Below, one piece after another: positions 16,692-28,285 of a DNA stretch of 64,000 nucleotides. Origin of the DNA: Devosia chinhatensis (GTDB taxonomy: Bacteria > Pseudomonadota > Alphaproteobacteria > Rhizobiales > Devosiaceae); NCBI RefSeq assembly GCF_000969445.1, contig NZ_JZEY01000061.1:917501-981500 (forward strand). The letters run 5' to 3'. Within the stretch, counting starts at the first letter, position 1. Each line of letters starts with the position of its first letter. A program made the translations under genes and the position numbers. A model generated the notes under the pieces. It did no database searches, was not told the DNA's origin, and saw only the letters and a list, made by a program, of their open reading frames with translations.

Positions 16692-17306
16692 TCAGCTATG
16701 CGCGAAGATGTCGGTTTCGTCCCAGCCCAGAAGGTCGAGCGCGCAGCGCGTCTTGAGAAAGTCGAAGCAGGACTGGGCCAGCTCGGTCCTGCCTTCGCGC
16801 GCCAGCATGCGGTCGAGGTGACGCTTGAGGTCGTGCAGATAGAGCACGTCCGAGGCAGCATATTCGAGCTGGGCGTCGCTGAGCTTTTCCCCGCCCCAGT
16901 CCGAGCTCTGCTGCTGCTTGGACAGATCGACATTGAGAAGTTCGCGCACCAGCTCCTTGAGCCCATGGCGATCGGTATAGGTGCGCACCAGCTTGCTGGC
17001 GATCTTGGTGCAATAGACCGGGCCGGTGACCACGCCGAACCGCTTCTGCAGGACCGCGACGTCAAAGCGCGCATAATGGAAGATCTTGGTCACGTCGGGA
17101 TCGGACAACAGCTTGACCAGGTTGGGCGCCTCGGTGGCATCCTGGGGGATCTGCACCACGTCGGCGCTGCCATCGCCGGGAGACAGCTGCACCACGCAGA
17201 GCCGGTCGCGGTGGGGATGCAGGCCCATGGTTTCGGTGTCGATGGCCACGGCGCGGCCGTAATTGGAAAGATTGGGCAGGTCGCCGCGATGCACTCTGAT
17301 GGCCAT
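16692..17306 (-). CDS. rnd: Ribonuclease D family 3'-5' exonuclease
   Basis: A 204-residue DEDDy-type exonuclease. The first motif is AIDTETMGL (Asp, Glu), the second FHYARFDVAVL (Asp), and the third has the tyrosine form in QLEYAASDVLYL (Tyr, Asp). It lacks the C-terminal HRDC domains of E. coli RNase D, as is usual for short alphaproteobacterial forms placed before lptC. The frame extends 21 residues upstream; the ATG at 17306 gives MAIRVHRGDLPNLSNYG, the family start. It probably trims tRNA or other structured RNA 3' ends. Confidence 0.9.
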   Translation of the reverse strand: MAIRVHRGDLPNLSNYGRAVAIDTETMGLHPHRDRLCVVQLSPGDGSADVVQIPQDATEAPNLVKLLSDPDVTKIFHYARFDVAVLQKRFGVVTGPVYCTKIASKLVRTYTDRHGLKELVRELLNVDLSKQQQSSDWGGEKLSDAQLEYAASDVLYLHDLKRHLDRMLAREGRTELAQSCFDFLKTRCALDLLGWDETDIFAHS

Positions 17307-17385
17307 GAGGTAAGTCCCGGTTTTGGTTCCGGTCTTCCTTGACACAGAGCGATGGCCAAGAAAAGGCAATGACCGCGCCCGATCA

Positions 17386-17405
17386 ATATAAAGCTTTCTT
17401 TATAT
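17386..17405 (+). promoter_or_regulatory. Palindromic operator upstream of metK
   Basis: ATATAAAG-CTTT-CTTTATAT is a perfect 8-bp dyad 113 bases before the metK start. AT-rich palindromes of this shape precede genes of the methionine/SAM cycle in several proteobacteria and are bound by ArsR-family regulators of the SahR type (recalled, not checked). The spacing fits an operator over the promoter. It is followed by the structured leader. Confidence 0.55.
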
Positions 17406-17450
17406 CGCTATTGCCAAGGCCCAGTGAACCTGCGAGAAGCGTCCTTGAAA

Positions 17451-17491
17451 GTGCGGGGGAAGTGTCCCCGCACGCGCACTTCCGCGTGCGC
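17451..17491 (+). promoter_or_regulatory. Structured metK 5' leader (two GC-rich hairpins)
   Basis: Two adjacent stems lie between the operator and the metK ribosome site: GTGCGGGG / CCCCGCAC (17451-17473) and GCGCAC / GTGCGC (17474-17491). The region CACGC at the junction can also pair with GCGTG in the second stem, so alternative folds are possible. I could not match it to SAM-I, SAM-II or SAM/SAH riboswitch consensus by eye, so it is called only as structured leader. Confidence 0.45.
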
Positions 17492-17517
17492 CCTCGCCAC
17501 TTGCAATGAGGTTTAAC

Positions 17518-18774
17518 GTGGCCCGTTCGTCCTATCTGTTCACCTCGGAATCCGTTTCCGAGGGCCATCCCGACAAGGTTTGCGATCGCATCTCCGACGA
17601 AATCGTCGATCTGGTGTTCAAGGAAGCCAAGAAGGCCGGTATGGATCCCGCCCAGGTCCGCATCGCCTGTGAGACGCTGGCCACCACCAATCGCGTCGTC
17701 ATTGCCGGTGAAGTGCGCGTGCCCGAAACGCTCCTGAAGAAGGACCGCGACGGCAAGGTCATCGCCGATGCCTCGGGCGCTCCCATGGTCAATCCGTCCC
17801 GGTTCAAGTCCGCCGCGCGCAAGGCCATCCGCGCCATTGGCTATGAACAGCCCGGCTTTCACTGGAAGAATGTGCGCATCGACGTGCTGCTGCATGGCCA
17901 GTCCGCCGACATTGCCCAGGGCGTCGACGAAGCCGGCAACAAGGATGTGGGCGCCGGCGACCAGGGCATCATGTTTGGCTATGCCAGCCGTGAAACGCCC
18001 GAATTGCTGCCCGCGCCGATCTACTATGCCCACAAGATTCTCGAGACCCTGACCGCGGCCCGCAAATCGGGCGAAGGCCCGGCGGCCGTTCTGGGTCCCG
18101 ACGCCAAGAGCCAGGTGACGGTGCGCTATGAAAACGGCAAGCCGGTCGGTGTCACCCAGATCGTGCTGTCCACCCAGCATCTGGACGAAAAGCTGACGTC
18201 CGCCGATGTCCGCAAGATCGTCGAGCCCTATATCCGCCAGGCGCTTCCGGATGGCTGGATCAGCGACGAAACGGTCTGGCACGTCAATCCGACGGGCAAG
18301 TTCGTCGTCGGCGGTCCTGATGGCGATGCGGGCCTGACCGGGCGCAAGATCATTGTCGACACCTATGGCGGCGCAGCGCCCCATGGCGGTGGTGCCTTCT
18401 CGGGCAAGGACCCGACCAAGGTGGATCGCTCAGCGGCCTATGCTGCCCGTTATCTGGCCAAGAACGTTGTCGCTGCCGGGCTCGCCGAACGCGCCACCAT
18501 CCAGCTCTCCTACGCCATCGGCGTGGCCAAGCCGCTCTCGATCTATGTCGATCTGCACGGCACCGGCAAGGTGGATGAAGCCCGGCTCGAAACGGCTTTG
18601 GCCGCGGTAATGGACCTGACCCCGCGCGGCATCCGCACCCATCTCGACCTCAACAAGCCCATCTATGCCAAGACCTCCGCCTATGGTCATTTCGGGCGCA
18701 AGGCCGGTCGCGACGGCTCCTTCTCCTGGGAAAAAACCGACCTGGTCAAGGCGCTGAAGGCTGCGGTCGCCTGA
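17518..18774 (+). CDS. metK: S-adenosylmethionine synthetase
   Basis: A 418-residue methionine adenosyltransferase making SAM from methionine and ATP. Signatures are [20 protein letters not shown] near the N-terminus, [12 protein letters not shown] in the middle, and [16 protein letters not shown] with PHGG before it. I chose the GTG at 17518 (MARSSYLF..) because the GAGG at 17508-17511 is a ribosome site at the right distance; the in-frame ATG at 17506 would place its own start on that site. The 418-residue length is a little above the usual 385-400, as in other Rhizobiales. The leader carries a palindrome and hairpins that suggest regulation by the SAM cycle. Confidence 0.95.
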   Translation: MARSSYLFTSESVSEGHPDKVCDRISDEIVDLVFKEAKKAGMDPAQVRIACETLATTNRVVIAGEVRVPETLLKKDRDGKVIADASGAPMVNPSRFKSAARKAIRAIGYEQPGFHWKNVRIDVLLHGQSADIAQGVDEAGNKDVGAGDQGIMFGYASRETPELLPAPIYYAHKILETLTAARKSGEGPAAVLGPDAKSQVTVRYENGKPVGVTQIVLSTQHLDEKLTSADVRKIVEPYIRQALPDGWISDETVWHVNPTGKFVVGGPDGDAGLTGRKIIVDTYGGAAPHGGGAFSGKDPTKVDRSAAYAARYLAKNVVAAGLAERATIQLSYAIGVAKPLSIYVDLHGTGKVDEARLETALAAVMDLTPRGIRTHLDLNKPIYAKTSAYGHFGRKAGRDGSFSWEKTDLVKALKAAVA

Positions 18775-18795
18775 TCTACAGAGAGATTGACCGGG

Positions 18796-18834
18796 GGCCT
18801 CTTTTCCGCAAAAGCGGAGAAGAGGCCTCTTTGT
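18796..18834 (+). terminator. Terminator after metK
   Basis: A 14-bp stem GGCCTCTTTTCCGC / GCGGAGAAGAGGCC with an AAAA loop and TCTTTGTTT tail, 22 bases after the metK stop. Confidence 0.85.
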
Positions 18835-18848
18835 TTGAGTAGGTGACG

Positions 18849-19553
18849 ATGTCGGACCACGAACTTCCCAAAACCCTATCGGGTGAGCCGCGCGCCTTTT
18901 TTGGGCGGCGGTCCGGCAAGAAGCTGCATGACGGGCAAAAGGCGCAGGTCGCCGAAATCCTGCCGCGCTTCGAGGTGCAGCTGAACGGCCCGCTCGATCC
19001 CGGCACTCTGTTTCCGGACGCCAAAAGGCTTGTCATCGAGATCGGTTATGGCGGCGGCGAGCATCTGGCGCGCAAGGCGGCGGAAGAGCCTGAAACCGGT
19101 TTCATCGGCTGCGAAGTCTTTACCGGCGGCATCGGCAAGATGGTGCAGGCCATCGATGAACGCGGGCTCGACAATGTCCGTCTCTTCACCGACGACGCGC
19201 TCAAGCTGCTGATGGCCTTGCCCGATGCGGCGATCGACGCGGTCTATCTGCTCTATCCCGATCCCTGGCCCAAGACGCGCCACCACAAACGCCGCTTCGT
19301 GTCGCCGGTGACGCTCAGGGAGCTGGCGCGCGTCATCCGGCCCGGTGGCACCTTCTATTTTGCCAGCGATATCGAGGATTACGCGGATTGGACGCTGGCC
19401 CATATCGTGCGCACGCCCGAATTTGCCTTCGAGCCGGTCGCGCCTGGCAGCTGGCACGAGCCCTATCCGGGCTGGCAGCCGACCCGCTACGAACAGAAGG
19501 CGCGCCGCGAGGGTCGCATGGTCAGCTTTTACTTCGCTTTTGCCCGCCGCTGA
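18849..19553 (+). CDS. trmB: tRNA (guanosine(46)-N7)-methyltransferase
   Basis: A 234-residue SAM-dependent enzyme that makes m7G46 in tRNA. The SAM-binding stretch is LVIEIGYGGGEHL, and the family signature YLLYPDPWPKTRHHKRRF is present, followed by RPGGTFYFASD. The ATG at 18849 is used because AGG at 18841 lies at ribosome-site distance; a GTG two codons earlier is possible. It follows the metK terminator closely but probably has its own promoter. Confidence 0.95.
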   Translation: MSDHELPKTLSGEPRAFFGRRSGKKLHDGQKAQVAEILPRFEVQLNGPLDPGTLFPDAKRLVIEIGYGGGEHLARKAAEEPETGFIGCEVFTGGIGKMVQAIDERGLDNVRLFTDDALKLLMALPDAAIDAVYLLYPDPWPKTRHHKRRFVSPVTLRELARVIRPGGTFYFASDIEDYADWTLAHIVRTPEFAFEPVAPGSWHEPYPGWQPTRYEQKARREGRMVSFYFAFARR

Positions 19554-19656
19554 CCGCATCGGCTGCGACAACCTGAACAGTCTTTAATTTGCATTGTCTC
19601 TGGACCTGCGCCAAGTCCGACCCATATCGGAGCCAGGCGTCACCCGGAGAACCACC

Positions 19657-20016
19657 ATGAGCAGCCCTGATGCGGCCAGTCCACACGATCTTCTCGTGGT
19701 GCGGCCGAGCAAATGGACCTTGGTGGTCATCGTGCAATTGCGCTCCGGCACCATGCGGTTCAACGAATTGCGCCGCAATATGGGTGGGGTGCCGCAGAAA
19801 TCGCTGAGCCAGACGCTGCGGGAACTGGAGCGGGACGGCTTCGTGACCCGACGGGCCTATGCCACCATTCCCCCGCGCGTCGAATACGATCTGACCGAGA
19901 TGGGCCAGCAATTGCTCGAACTGGCCGACCGGTTCCACGATTTCGCCCTGCGCAACCGCGAAGCGGTCGAGACGGCCCGCCGACGCTTCGATGCAGTCGG
20001 CGAGGGCCTCGAATAA
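19657..20016 (+). CDS. HxlR-type winged-helix transcriptional regulator
   Basis: A 119-residue regulator of the HxlR family (one winged helix plus a short C-terminal helix). Landmarks are SKWTLVVIVQL, RFNELRR, VPQKSLSQTLRELERDGFVTR and PRVEYDLTEMGQQLLEL. It lacks the N-terminal cysteine found in redox-sensing members. The ATG at 19657 has a GGAGA ribosome site; an upstream TTG in frame would add 21 residues with no family match. No obvious target gene is adjacent. Confidence 0.88.
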   Translation: MSSPDAASPHDLLVVRPSKWTLVVIVQLRSGTMRFNELRRNMGGVPQKSLSQTLRELERDGFVTRRAYATIPPRVEYDLTEMGQQLLELADRFHDFALRNREAVETARRRFDAVGEGLE

Positions 20017-20030
20017 ACCTGCGACCTTCG

Positions 20031-20055
20031 GGCGCCGTCAGGATGTGACGGCGCC
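20031..20055. terminator. Hairpin between convergent genes
   Basis: A perfect 10-bp stem GGCGCCGTCA / TGACGGCGCC with a 5-base loop, extended outward by ACC/GGT pairing. It lies between the HxlR gene and the convergent small secreted protein gene. The T run is lacking, so termination strength is uncertain. Confidence 0.5.
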
Positions 20056-20067
20056 GAGGTCATCGGA

Positions 20068-20340
20068 TCACATGGCGATCGGGGCCAGGGTGTCCTCGTC
20101 GAAATATTGCATCGTGACGCGGCCGTCATCGCCCACCACGAAGGCACGCACGTAATTGCCCCACTGCTCCACCGAGGTGGCATTCACGCCCTTGGACTGC
20201 AGCTGGTACTGCACGTAATCGCGGTTGAACGAGTCCGAGCTGGATTCGGCGGTGATCGGGTCGGATGCGGCCATGGCCGGCATGGCGACGCCGGCAAGGG
20301 CAGCTGCGGTGACGAGGGCGACGACGCTGTTCTTGATCAT
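20068..20340 (-). CDS. Small secreted protein of unknown function
   Basis: A 90-residue protein with a clear signal peptide (MIKNSVVALVTAAALAGVAMPAMA) and a mature part of about 65 residues (SDPITAESSSDSFNRDYVQ.. ending FDEDTLAPIAM). I do not recognise the family. The ATG at 20340 has an AGAAAGGA ribosome site; the frame is open upstream but without a sensible start. A near-consensus EcfG promoter lies just upstream, suggesting expression in stress. No cysteines; predicted periplasmic. Confidence 0.7.
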   Translation of the reverse strand: MIKNSVVALVTAAALAGVAMPAMAASDPITAESSSDSFNRDYVQYQLQSKGVNATSVEQWGNYVRAFVVGDDGRVTMQYFDEDTLAPIAM

Positions 20341-20361
20341 GATGAGATCCTTTCTGTGTTG

Positions 20362-20387
20362 AACGATTGGGAGATGACCCTCCTTCC
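20362..20387 (-). promoter_or_regulatory. Near-consensus EcfG-type promoter
   Basis: On the minus strand GGAAG-N17-CGTT (consensus GGAAC-N16/17-CGTT, one mismatch) ends 22 bases before the start of the small secreted protein. The consensus is that of the alphaproteobacterial general stress sigma factor EcfG. With one mismatch a chance match is possible. Confidence 0.5.
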
Positions 20388-20594
20388 CGCCTCGTACAAC
20401 CAGCTCAAAACATGTTTTTAGGCCTTGAAATGCGACCCTGCGAACCGACGGTTTTGCCAGGGAAATCAAGGGTTTTGCGCGTGCTTTGGTTTCCCTGGCG
20501 AAACCTGGTGACCTGGGCGTAACAATGGGCGCTTCCCTTTCGGATCGCGGGACAGTCACGGCAATGGCGGGGGGGAACGGGCCGGACGGCGCCG

Positions 20595-21854
20595 TCAGCA
20601 GAAGCCCAGCTCGATCCGGCCGCCGCGGCGCGAAAGGATGCGTGCAGGCCAGGATGTGTCGAGACCCGGCAGCACGAGCGTCAGGCGCTCGGGCAATCGG
20701 TCGGGTGCACTGACCTGAACCTCAGCGCCCTCGTCCCAGACGGCACGGATCGTGCAGTCCACCGCTTCGCCGGCATCTGCATCACTGCCCGATAGGACCA
20801 GCTTTCCGGGCGACAGCTGGCGCTGGCGGTCTGTCACGGGCAGGCTCGGGGCTGCTTCGCTCTTGAAGGTCGTAACGCGATCCCGGCCGGATCGCTTGGC
20901 CTCGTAGAGCGCCACGTCGGCCTTGGCCAAAAGCGCCTCGAGGTCGTCCCGGTCCGGATCAAGGCCCGCCACCCCGAAACTGGCGGTCACGCGCAGGCCG
21001 GGCGCGATATGGGCAAAGGACAGGGCCGCGATCCGCTGGCGCAGCTTTTCGGCTATGGCGATGCTCGAGCCGGCATCGGCGCCTGGCACCAGAAGCGCAA
21101 ATTCCTCTCCACCCAGCCGGCCGAGCAGATCGCTTTCGCGCGGGGTGCGTGCCGCCGTTTCCGCCACCGCCTTGAGCACGGCGTCGCCGGCGGCGTGGCC
21201 ATGGGTGTCGTTGACCGTCTTGAAGTGATCGATGTCGAAGCACACAACGCTCAGCGCTGTGCGGTGGCGCCGGGCCAGAGCCAGGAAGCGCTCCGCCTCT
21301 TCCTTGAAGGCGCGGCGCGTGCTCAACCCCGTCAGCCCGTCCGTCGTTGCCAGCTGGCGCAGCTCGATTTCGTTCATCACGATCTCGGCCAGTTCGGTCA
21401 GGATCATCACGTCCCGCTCGGAAAAGGGGCGCGGGCGCTGGTCCATCGCGCAGACCGTGCCGATCGTGTGTCCGTCTGCGGTCCGGATCGGTACCCCGGC
21501 ATAAAAGCGTATCGCCGTCTCGCCGGTGACGAAAGGATTGTCCCTGAAGCGCTGGTCGAGGCTGAGGTCAGGCACGACAAGCGCCTCGTTGCGGCGCAGG
21601 GTTATGCGGCAGAATGTGTCGTCAAGTGCCGCTTCCCGCACCGGAACGCCCCGGCTGGCCTTGATCCATTGCCGATGCGCATCGATCAGCGACACGGCCG
21701 AACTCTGCACCCCGAAGACGAGCTCCACCAGACGGGCGATGCGCTCGAAGGCAGGCTCGGGCGGCGTATCGAGAATGTCGTAGCGCGCCAGGGCGGCGAG
21801 GCGCTGGCTCTCGGCATCCGCATTCTGGCGATCGATCCGAGTGGCGCTGGACAT
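20595..21854 (-). CDS. GAF-GGDEF diguanylate cyclase with a PilZ-like tail
   Basis: A 419-residue signalling enzyme. An N-terminal GAF domain (about residues 20-160, with ARYDILDTPPE and RFYAGVPIRTADG) is of the type often fused to GGDEF. The GGDEF domain (about 165-325) keeps the active site GGEEF (248-252) and the allosteric I-site RESD (239-242) exactly five residues before it, so it should make cyclic di-GMP with product inhibition. The last 85 residues (CTIRAVWDEGAEVQV..ARILSRRGGRIELGF) resemble a PilZ barrel without the full RxxxR motif. A GGAGG ribosome site precedes the ATG. Monocistronic and probably cytoplasmic. Confidence 0.9.
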   Translation of the reverse strand: MSSATRIDRQNADAESQRLAALARYDILDTPPEPAFERIARLVELVFGVQSSAVSLIDAHRQWIKASRGVPVREAALDDTFCRITLRRNEALVVPDLSLDQRFRDNPFVTGETAIRFYAGVPIRTADGHTIGTVCAMDQRPRPFSERDVMILTELAEIVMNEIELRQLATTDGLTGLSTRRAFKEEAERFLALARRHRTALSVVCFDIDHFKTVNDTHGHAAGDAVLKAVAETAARTPRESDLLGRLGGEEFALLVPGADAGSSIAIAEKLRQRIAALSFAHIAPGLRVTASFGVAGLDPDRDDLEALLAKADVALYEAKRSGRDRVTTFKSEAAPSLPVTDRQRQLSPGKLVLSGSDADAGEAVDCTIRAVWDEGAEVQVSAPDRLPERLTLVLPGLDTSWPARILSRRGGRIELGFC

Positions 21855-22012
21855 GGAACCTCCAAAATTTCGTGATCTGACAGCTCCTAGAACCTGATTT
21901 TGTCACAATCGGAGCAATCCGGCTTTCCTGCCCGATCCGGTGACCGCATGGTTAACGCCGCGTTCGTCTTGCCATGGGCCGGATGGGCCGCTATAAGGGG
22001 GCAACATCATTG

Positions 22013-22061
22013 CTCTCATACGAGAGTGGGTGCCCTGACCGGCCCCCGCTCTTTTTGTTTT
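22013..22061 (+). promoter_or_regulatory. rimP leader with attenuator-like terminator
   Basis: A 12-bp stem with one mismatch (AGAGTGGGTGCC / GGCCCCCGCTCT, 22023-22052, loop CTGACC) followed by TTTTTGTTTT sits only 34 bases before the rimP start. A competing hairpin CTCTC-ATAC-GAGAG (22013-22026) shares the left arm. A TATAAG box at about 21993 could be the -10. The layout is that of a transcription attenuator for the rimP-nusA-infB operon. Confidence 0.65.
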
Positions 22062-22094
22062 CCACCCGAGCGGCGGCTGCCGCTTCTGATCCGA

Positions 22095-22724
22095 ATGACA
22101 GACATGGCTTTCGATCTCGCTGAACCGCGCTACATCAAGGAAACCGGCCTCGAAGCCCGGATCGCCCGCATTGTCGAGCCGGTCGCCATCGATCTTGGGT
22201 TTTCGCTGGTGCGCATCAAGATCACGCCGGAAAATGGCTGCACCCTGCAGATCATGGCAGAAGACCAGAATGGCCGCTTCACCATCACTGATTGCGAGAC
22301 CCTGTCCAAGGATCTCTCGCCGGTCCTCGACGTCGAAGATCCGATCGACCGCGAATATCACCTCGAGGTTTCCTCCCCGGGCATTGATCGTCCGCTGGTG
22401 CGCAAGCGCGACTTCGAGCGTTTCGTCGGCCACGAGGCCAAGGTCGAATTGTCCGACATGATCAATGGCCGCAAGCGGTTCCGGGGCGAGATCGGCCCCG
22501 TCGATGACACCGGCGTCATCATCATCCTGCCCGATGCCCCTGGCGGCACCGACCCCGAACACAAGCTGGCCTTTGCCGATATCGCCGAGGCCAAGCTGGT
22601 TATGACCGACAAGCTCATGGACATGGCTCGCGCCGACCAGGAGCTGCACCCGATCGACGACGACGAGACCGAAACGGTCGAATATGCCGACGCCGACAAC
22701 GATGTCTCTGAGGAGAAGAACTAA
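22095..22724 (+). CDS. rimP: Ribosome maturation factor RimP
   Basis: A 209-residue 30S maturation factor. Family landmarks are RIARIVEPVAIDLGFSLVRI, the RFTITDCETLSKDLSPVLDVEDPI region and YHLEVSSPGIDRPL, followed by the C-terminal SH3-like domain (about residues 90-165) and an acidic tail. The ATG at 22095 is in the expected place; one at 22104 is an alternative, and both lack a strong ribosome site. First gene of rimP-nusA-ylxR-infB; its stop is directly next to the nusA start. Confidence 0.93.
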   Translation: MTDMAFDLAEPRYIKETGLEARIARIVEPVAIDLGFSLVRIKITPENGCTLQIMAEDQNGRFTITDCETLSKDLSPVLDVEDPIDREYHLEVSSPGIDRPLVRKRDFERFVGHEAKVELSDMINGRKRFRGEIGPVDDTGVIIILPDAPGGTDPEHKLAFADIAEAKLVMTDKLMDMARADQELHPIDDDETETVEYADADNDVSEEKN

Positions 22725-24329
22725 ATGGCCGTTAGTGCGAACCGCCTTGAGCTGTTGCAGATCGCCGATGCTGTCGCCCGCGAAAAGAACATCGACCGCA
22801 TGGTCGTGATCGAGGCGATGCAGGACGCCATGGAAAAGGCCGCCAAGGGCCGCTATGGCGCCGAGACCGAAATCAAGGTCGAGATCAATCCGCGCTCGGG
22901 CGAAACCCGCATGTGGCGCCTGCTCGAGATCGTCGAGGATGTCGAGGAGCCCTCGCGCCAGGTCAATCTCAAGCTCGCCCAGGTCAAGAACCCCACCGCC
23001 AAGGTCGGCGACTTCCTCACCGAGCCGCTGCCGCCCATGGAATTCGGTCGCATCGCCGCCCAGTCGGCCAAGCAGGTCATCGTGCAGAAGGTGCGCGATG
23101 CCGAGCGCGACAAGATGTTCGAGGAATATACCGGCCGCGTCGGCGAGATCGTCAACGGCTCGGTCAAACGCGTCGAATATGGCAACGTGATCGTCGACCT
23201 GGGTCGCGGCGAAGCCATTATCCGCCGCGACGAGCTGATCCCGCGCGAAATGTTCCGCTACGGCGACCGCGTGCGCGCCTATATCTACGACGTGCGCCGC
23301 GAACAGCGCGGTCCGCAGATCTTCCTGTCGCGCACCCATCCGCAATTCATGGCCAAGCTGTTCATGCAGGAAGTGCCGGAAATCTACGATGGCGTCATCA
23401 CCATCCGCTCGATCGCCCGCGATCCGGGTTCGCGCGCCAAGATCGCCGTCACCTCCAATGATTCTTCGATCGATCCGGTCGGCGCTTGCGTGGGTATGCG
23501 CGGCTCCCGCGTTCAGGCGGTCGTCGCCGAATTGCAGGGCGAAAAGATCGACATCATCCCCTGGACCGACGGCATTGCCGACCTCGTCGTTTCGGCCCTT
23601 CAGCCCGCCGATGTCGCCAAGGTCGTGCTCGACGAGCAGGCCGAGCGCATCGAGGTCGTGGTGCCCGACGAGCAGCTGAGCCTCGCCATTGGCCGTCGCG
23701 GCCAGAACGTGCGCCTCGCCAGCCAGCTCATCGGCTGGGACATCGACATCCTGACCGAGCAGGAAGAGAGCGAGCGTCGCCAGAAGGAATTCACCGAACG
23801 CTCGACCCTGTTCATGCAGGCCCTTGACGTTGACGAGATGGTTGCCCAGCTATTGGCTTCGGAAGGCTTCTCCTCGGTCGAGGAACTGGCCTATATCGAA
23901 CCGGGCGAAATCGCCTCCATCGAAGGCTTCGACGAGGAAACCGCAGGCGAAATCCAGGCCCGCGCGGCTGAATATCTCGCCGAGATCGACCGCAAGTTCG
24001 ACGAGGAGCGCACCGCGCTCGGCGTTTCGGACGACCTCTATGAGATCGAAGGCCTCAATGCCGCCATGCTGGTGGCCCTGGGCAAGGAAGATATCAAGTC
24101 CGTCGAGGATTTTGCCGGCTGCGCCGCCGACGATCTGGTCGGCTGGACCGAACGCAAGGATGGCGAGACCAAGCGCTTTGACGGCACCTTCAAGGATTTC
24201 CCCGTGTCGCGCGAGGAAGCCGAGGACATGATCATGCAGGCCCGCATCAAGGCCGGCTGGATCAGCCAGGATGACCTGCCTGCGGCCGATGAAGGCGAAG
24301 AAGGCTATGCCGAGGAGGAGGCGGTCTAA
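22725..24329 (+). CDS. nusA: Transcription termination/antitermination factor NusA
   Basis: A 534-residue RNA-polymerase-binding factor. The N-terminal domain (1-125) is followed by S1 ([22 protein letters not shown], from about 135), KH1 and KH2 ([18 protein letters not shown] and [14 protein letters not shown]) and two acidic helix-hairpin-helix repeats towards the C-terminus ([15 protein letters not shown] and [14 protein letters not shown]). It follows rimP without a gap, with a GAGGAGAAG ribosome site. Because it acts on pausing and termination hairpins, it may control its own operon through the rimP leader; that is inference. Confidence 0.97.
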   Translation: MAVSANRLELLQIADAVAREKNIDRMVVIEAMQDAMEKAAKGRYGAETEIKVEINPRSGETRMWRLLEIVEDVEEPSRQVNLKLAQVKNPTAKVGDFLTEPLPPMEFGRIAAQSAKQVIVQKVRDAERDKMFEEYTGRVGEIVNGSVKRVEYGNVIVDLGRGEAIIRRDELIPREMFRYGDRVRAYIYDVRREQRGPQIFLSRTHPQFMAKLFMQEVPEIYDGVITIRSIARDPGSRAKIAVTSNDSSIDPVGACVGMRGSRVQAVVAELQGEKIDIIPWTDGIADLVVSALQPADVAKVVLDEQAERIEVVVPDEQLSLAIGRRGQNVRLASQLIGWDIDILTEQEESERRQKEFTERSTLFMQALDVDEMVAQLLASEGFSSVEELAYIEPGEIASIEGFDEETAGEIQARAAEYLAEIDRKFDEERTALGVSDDLYEIEGLNAAMLVALGKEDIKSVEDFAGCAADDLVGWTERKDGETKRFDGTFKDFPVSREEAEDMIMQARIKAGWISQDDLPAADEGEEGYAEEEAV

Positions 24330-24356
24330 GGACCGCCTTCCTGCGGGGTACCGGCC

Positions 24357-25046
24357 TTGGCTCGGCGCGCGGACATGACGAGGACTTGCGCCTTGACCCG
24401 GCAGGAAAAGCCGGTCGAGGCGCTGGTGCGCTTTGCGGTCGGGCCGGACGATGTTCTCGTCCCCGATGTCGAGGCGCGGGCCGAAGGTCGGGGCGTCTGG
24501 ATCACGCTCAGCCGCGAGGCTGTGGCCGAAGCGGTGCGCAAGAAGGCATTCGCGCGCTCGCTCAAGGGGCCGGTCCAGGTCGCCGACGATCTGGCCGAAC
24601 TGACCGAATTGCGGCTCCGGCAGCGCCTCCTGTCCGCCTTAGGCATGGCGCGCAAGGCCGGCCAGTTCGTCACCGGGGCCATGAAGGTCAAGACTGCGCT
24701 TGAAGGTGGCGGGGTCATCGCCCTGCTCACGGCCAGAGACGCGGCCGAGGATGGGCGCAACAAGATGCGGGGCACTTTGCGGGCCCTGAACCATGCGCGG
24801 CGAGACGCCGGACTGACCGGTCCGGACGTGCCGCATTTCGAATTGCTTCAAAGTGCTGAAATGGATTTGGCACTTGGGCTGGAAAATGTGATACATGCTG
24901 CCCTGATGACCGGGGCGGCAGCCCAATCGGCGGTGGAAAAGGCCAATAGACTGGCCCGATACATTGCCCAACCGATGGAAGAGTACACCGACCGCAATGC
25001 GGCGTCCGGTGTGCTTTTGTCCGCGGATCAGGACGAAAGACGATAG
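24357..25046 (+). CDS. ylxR: YlxR/L7Ae-type RNA-binding protein (DUF448)
   Basis: A 229-residue fusion usual in alphaproteobacteria. The N-terminal DUF448/YlxR domain ([18 protein letters not shown].., about residues 8-75) is a nucleic-acid-binding fold, and the C-terminal part (about 95-190, [19 protein letters not shown]) is L7Ae-like. The TTG at 24357 has a GGGG stretch at ribosome-site distance; the ATG at 24375 is the alternative and would start directly at the YlxR motif. It lies between nusA and infB, its conserved place, 5 bases before infB. Confidence 0.88.
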   Translation: MARRADMTRTCALTRQEKPVEALVRFAVGPDDVLVPDVEARAEGRGVWITLSREAVAEAVRKKAFARSLKGPVQVADDLAELTELRLRQRLLSALGMARKAGQFVTGAMKVKTALEGGGVIALLTARDAAEDGRNKMRGTLRALNHARRDAGLTGPDVPHFELLQSAEMDLALGLENVIHAALMTGAAAQSAVEKANRLARYIAQPMEEYTDRNAASGVLLSADQDERR

Positions 25047-25051
25047 GAAGT

Positions 25052-27844
<2,793 letters not shown>

Positions 27845-27867
27845 GGCGACGCATGCATCAAGGATTG

Positions 27868-27900
27868 AAAAAGGGCGCGGCATCGACCGCGCCCTTTTTC
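27868..27900 (+). terminator. Terminator after infB
   Basis: AAAAAGGGCGCGG-CATCGA-CCGCGCCCTTTTT is a perfect stem with T run 24 bases past the infB stop. It ends the rimP-infB operon. Confidence 0.9.
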
Positions 27901-28285
27901 CTGCGCAGTCGCGCCCCAGCAAGGTCTGCCTGGCGGATCATTAGAGCCTCTTCGGCGCGCATCGCATCGGTCAATGTCGCGGTCGGCACCTGCCTCGACC
28001 AAGCGAGACGGCATAGGCGCGCAAATTGCCGGCAGCGTTCCTCGGGACGCAGGCGCCACGCTGTCGTAACTCAGCCGCATCGGCTCGGTGTCACGACAGG
28101 CAGAGGAACGCCCGCTGGCGCCCATAGCCAACCCCGCCCGTAAACAGAAAGACCCGCCTCTTGCGAAGCGGGCCTTGGATGCCGAAAGCGGGTGACTACG
28201 GTTTGGTCCGCTTCCGGCAATTTCGAAACCTGTGCTCCCCACTTAGGCGGCTCGCGCCGCCTGTGCAAGTCACAGTTTGAATTCT
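27901..28285. other. Intergenic region between infB and the L,D-transpeptidase
   Basis: No convincing gene is visible. The region holds the transpeptidase terminator (28141-28172) and a separate stem GCCGAAAGCGG / CCGCTTCCGGC (28181-28218, 16-base loop, one mismatch). An open minus-strand frame here has no ribosome site and unlikely composition. Confidence 0.5.
28141..28172 (-). terminator. Probable terminator of the L,D-transpeptidase gene
   Basis: On the minus strand GGCCCGCTTC-GCAA-GAGGCGGGTC is followed by TTTCTGTTTA. It lies about 115 bases after the gene's stop codon. Confidence 0.65.

Noticed and set aside
17410..17517. SAM-II or SAM/SAH riboswitch before metK
   Set aside because: The hairpins do not show the conserved loops I know for these classes; recorded only as a structured leader.
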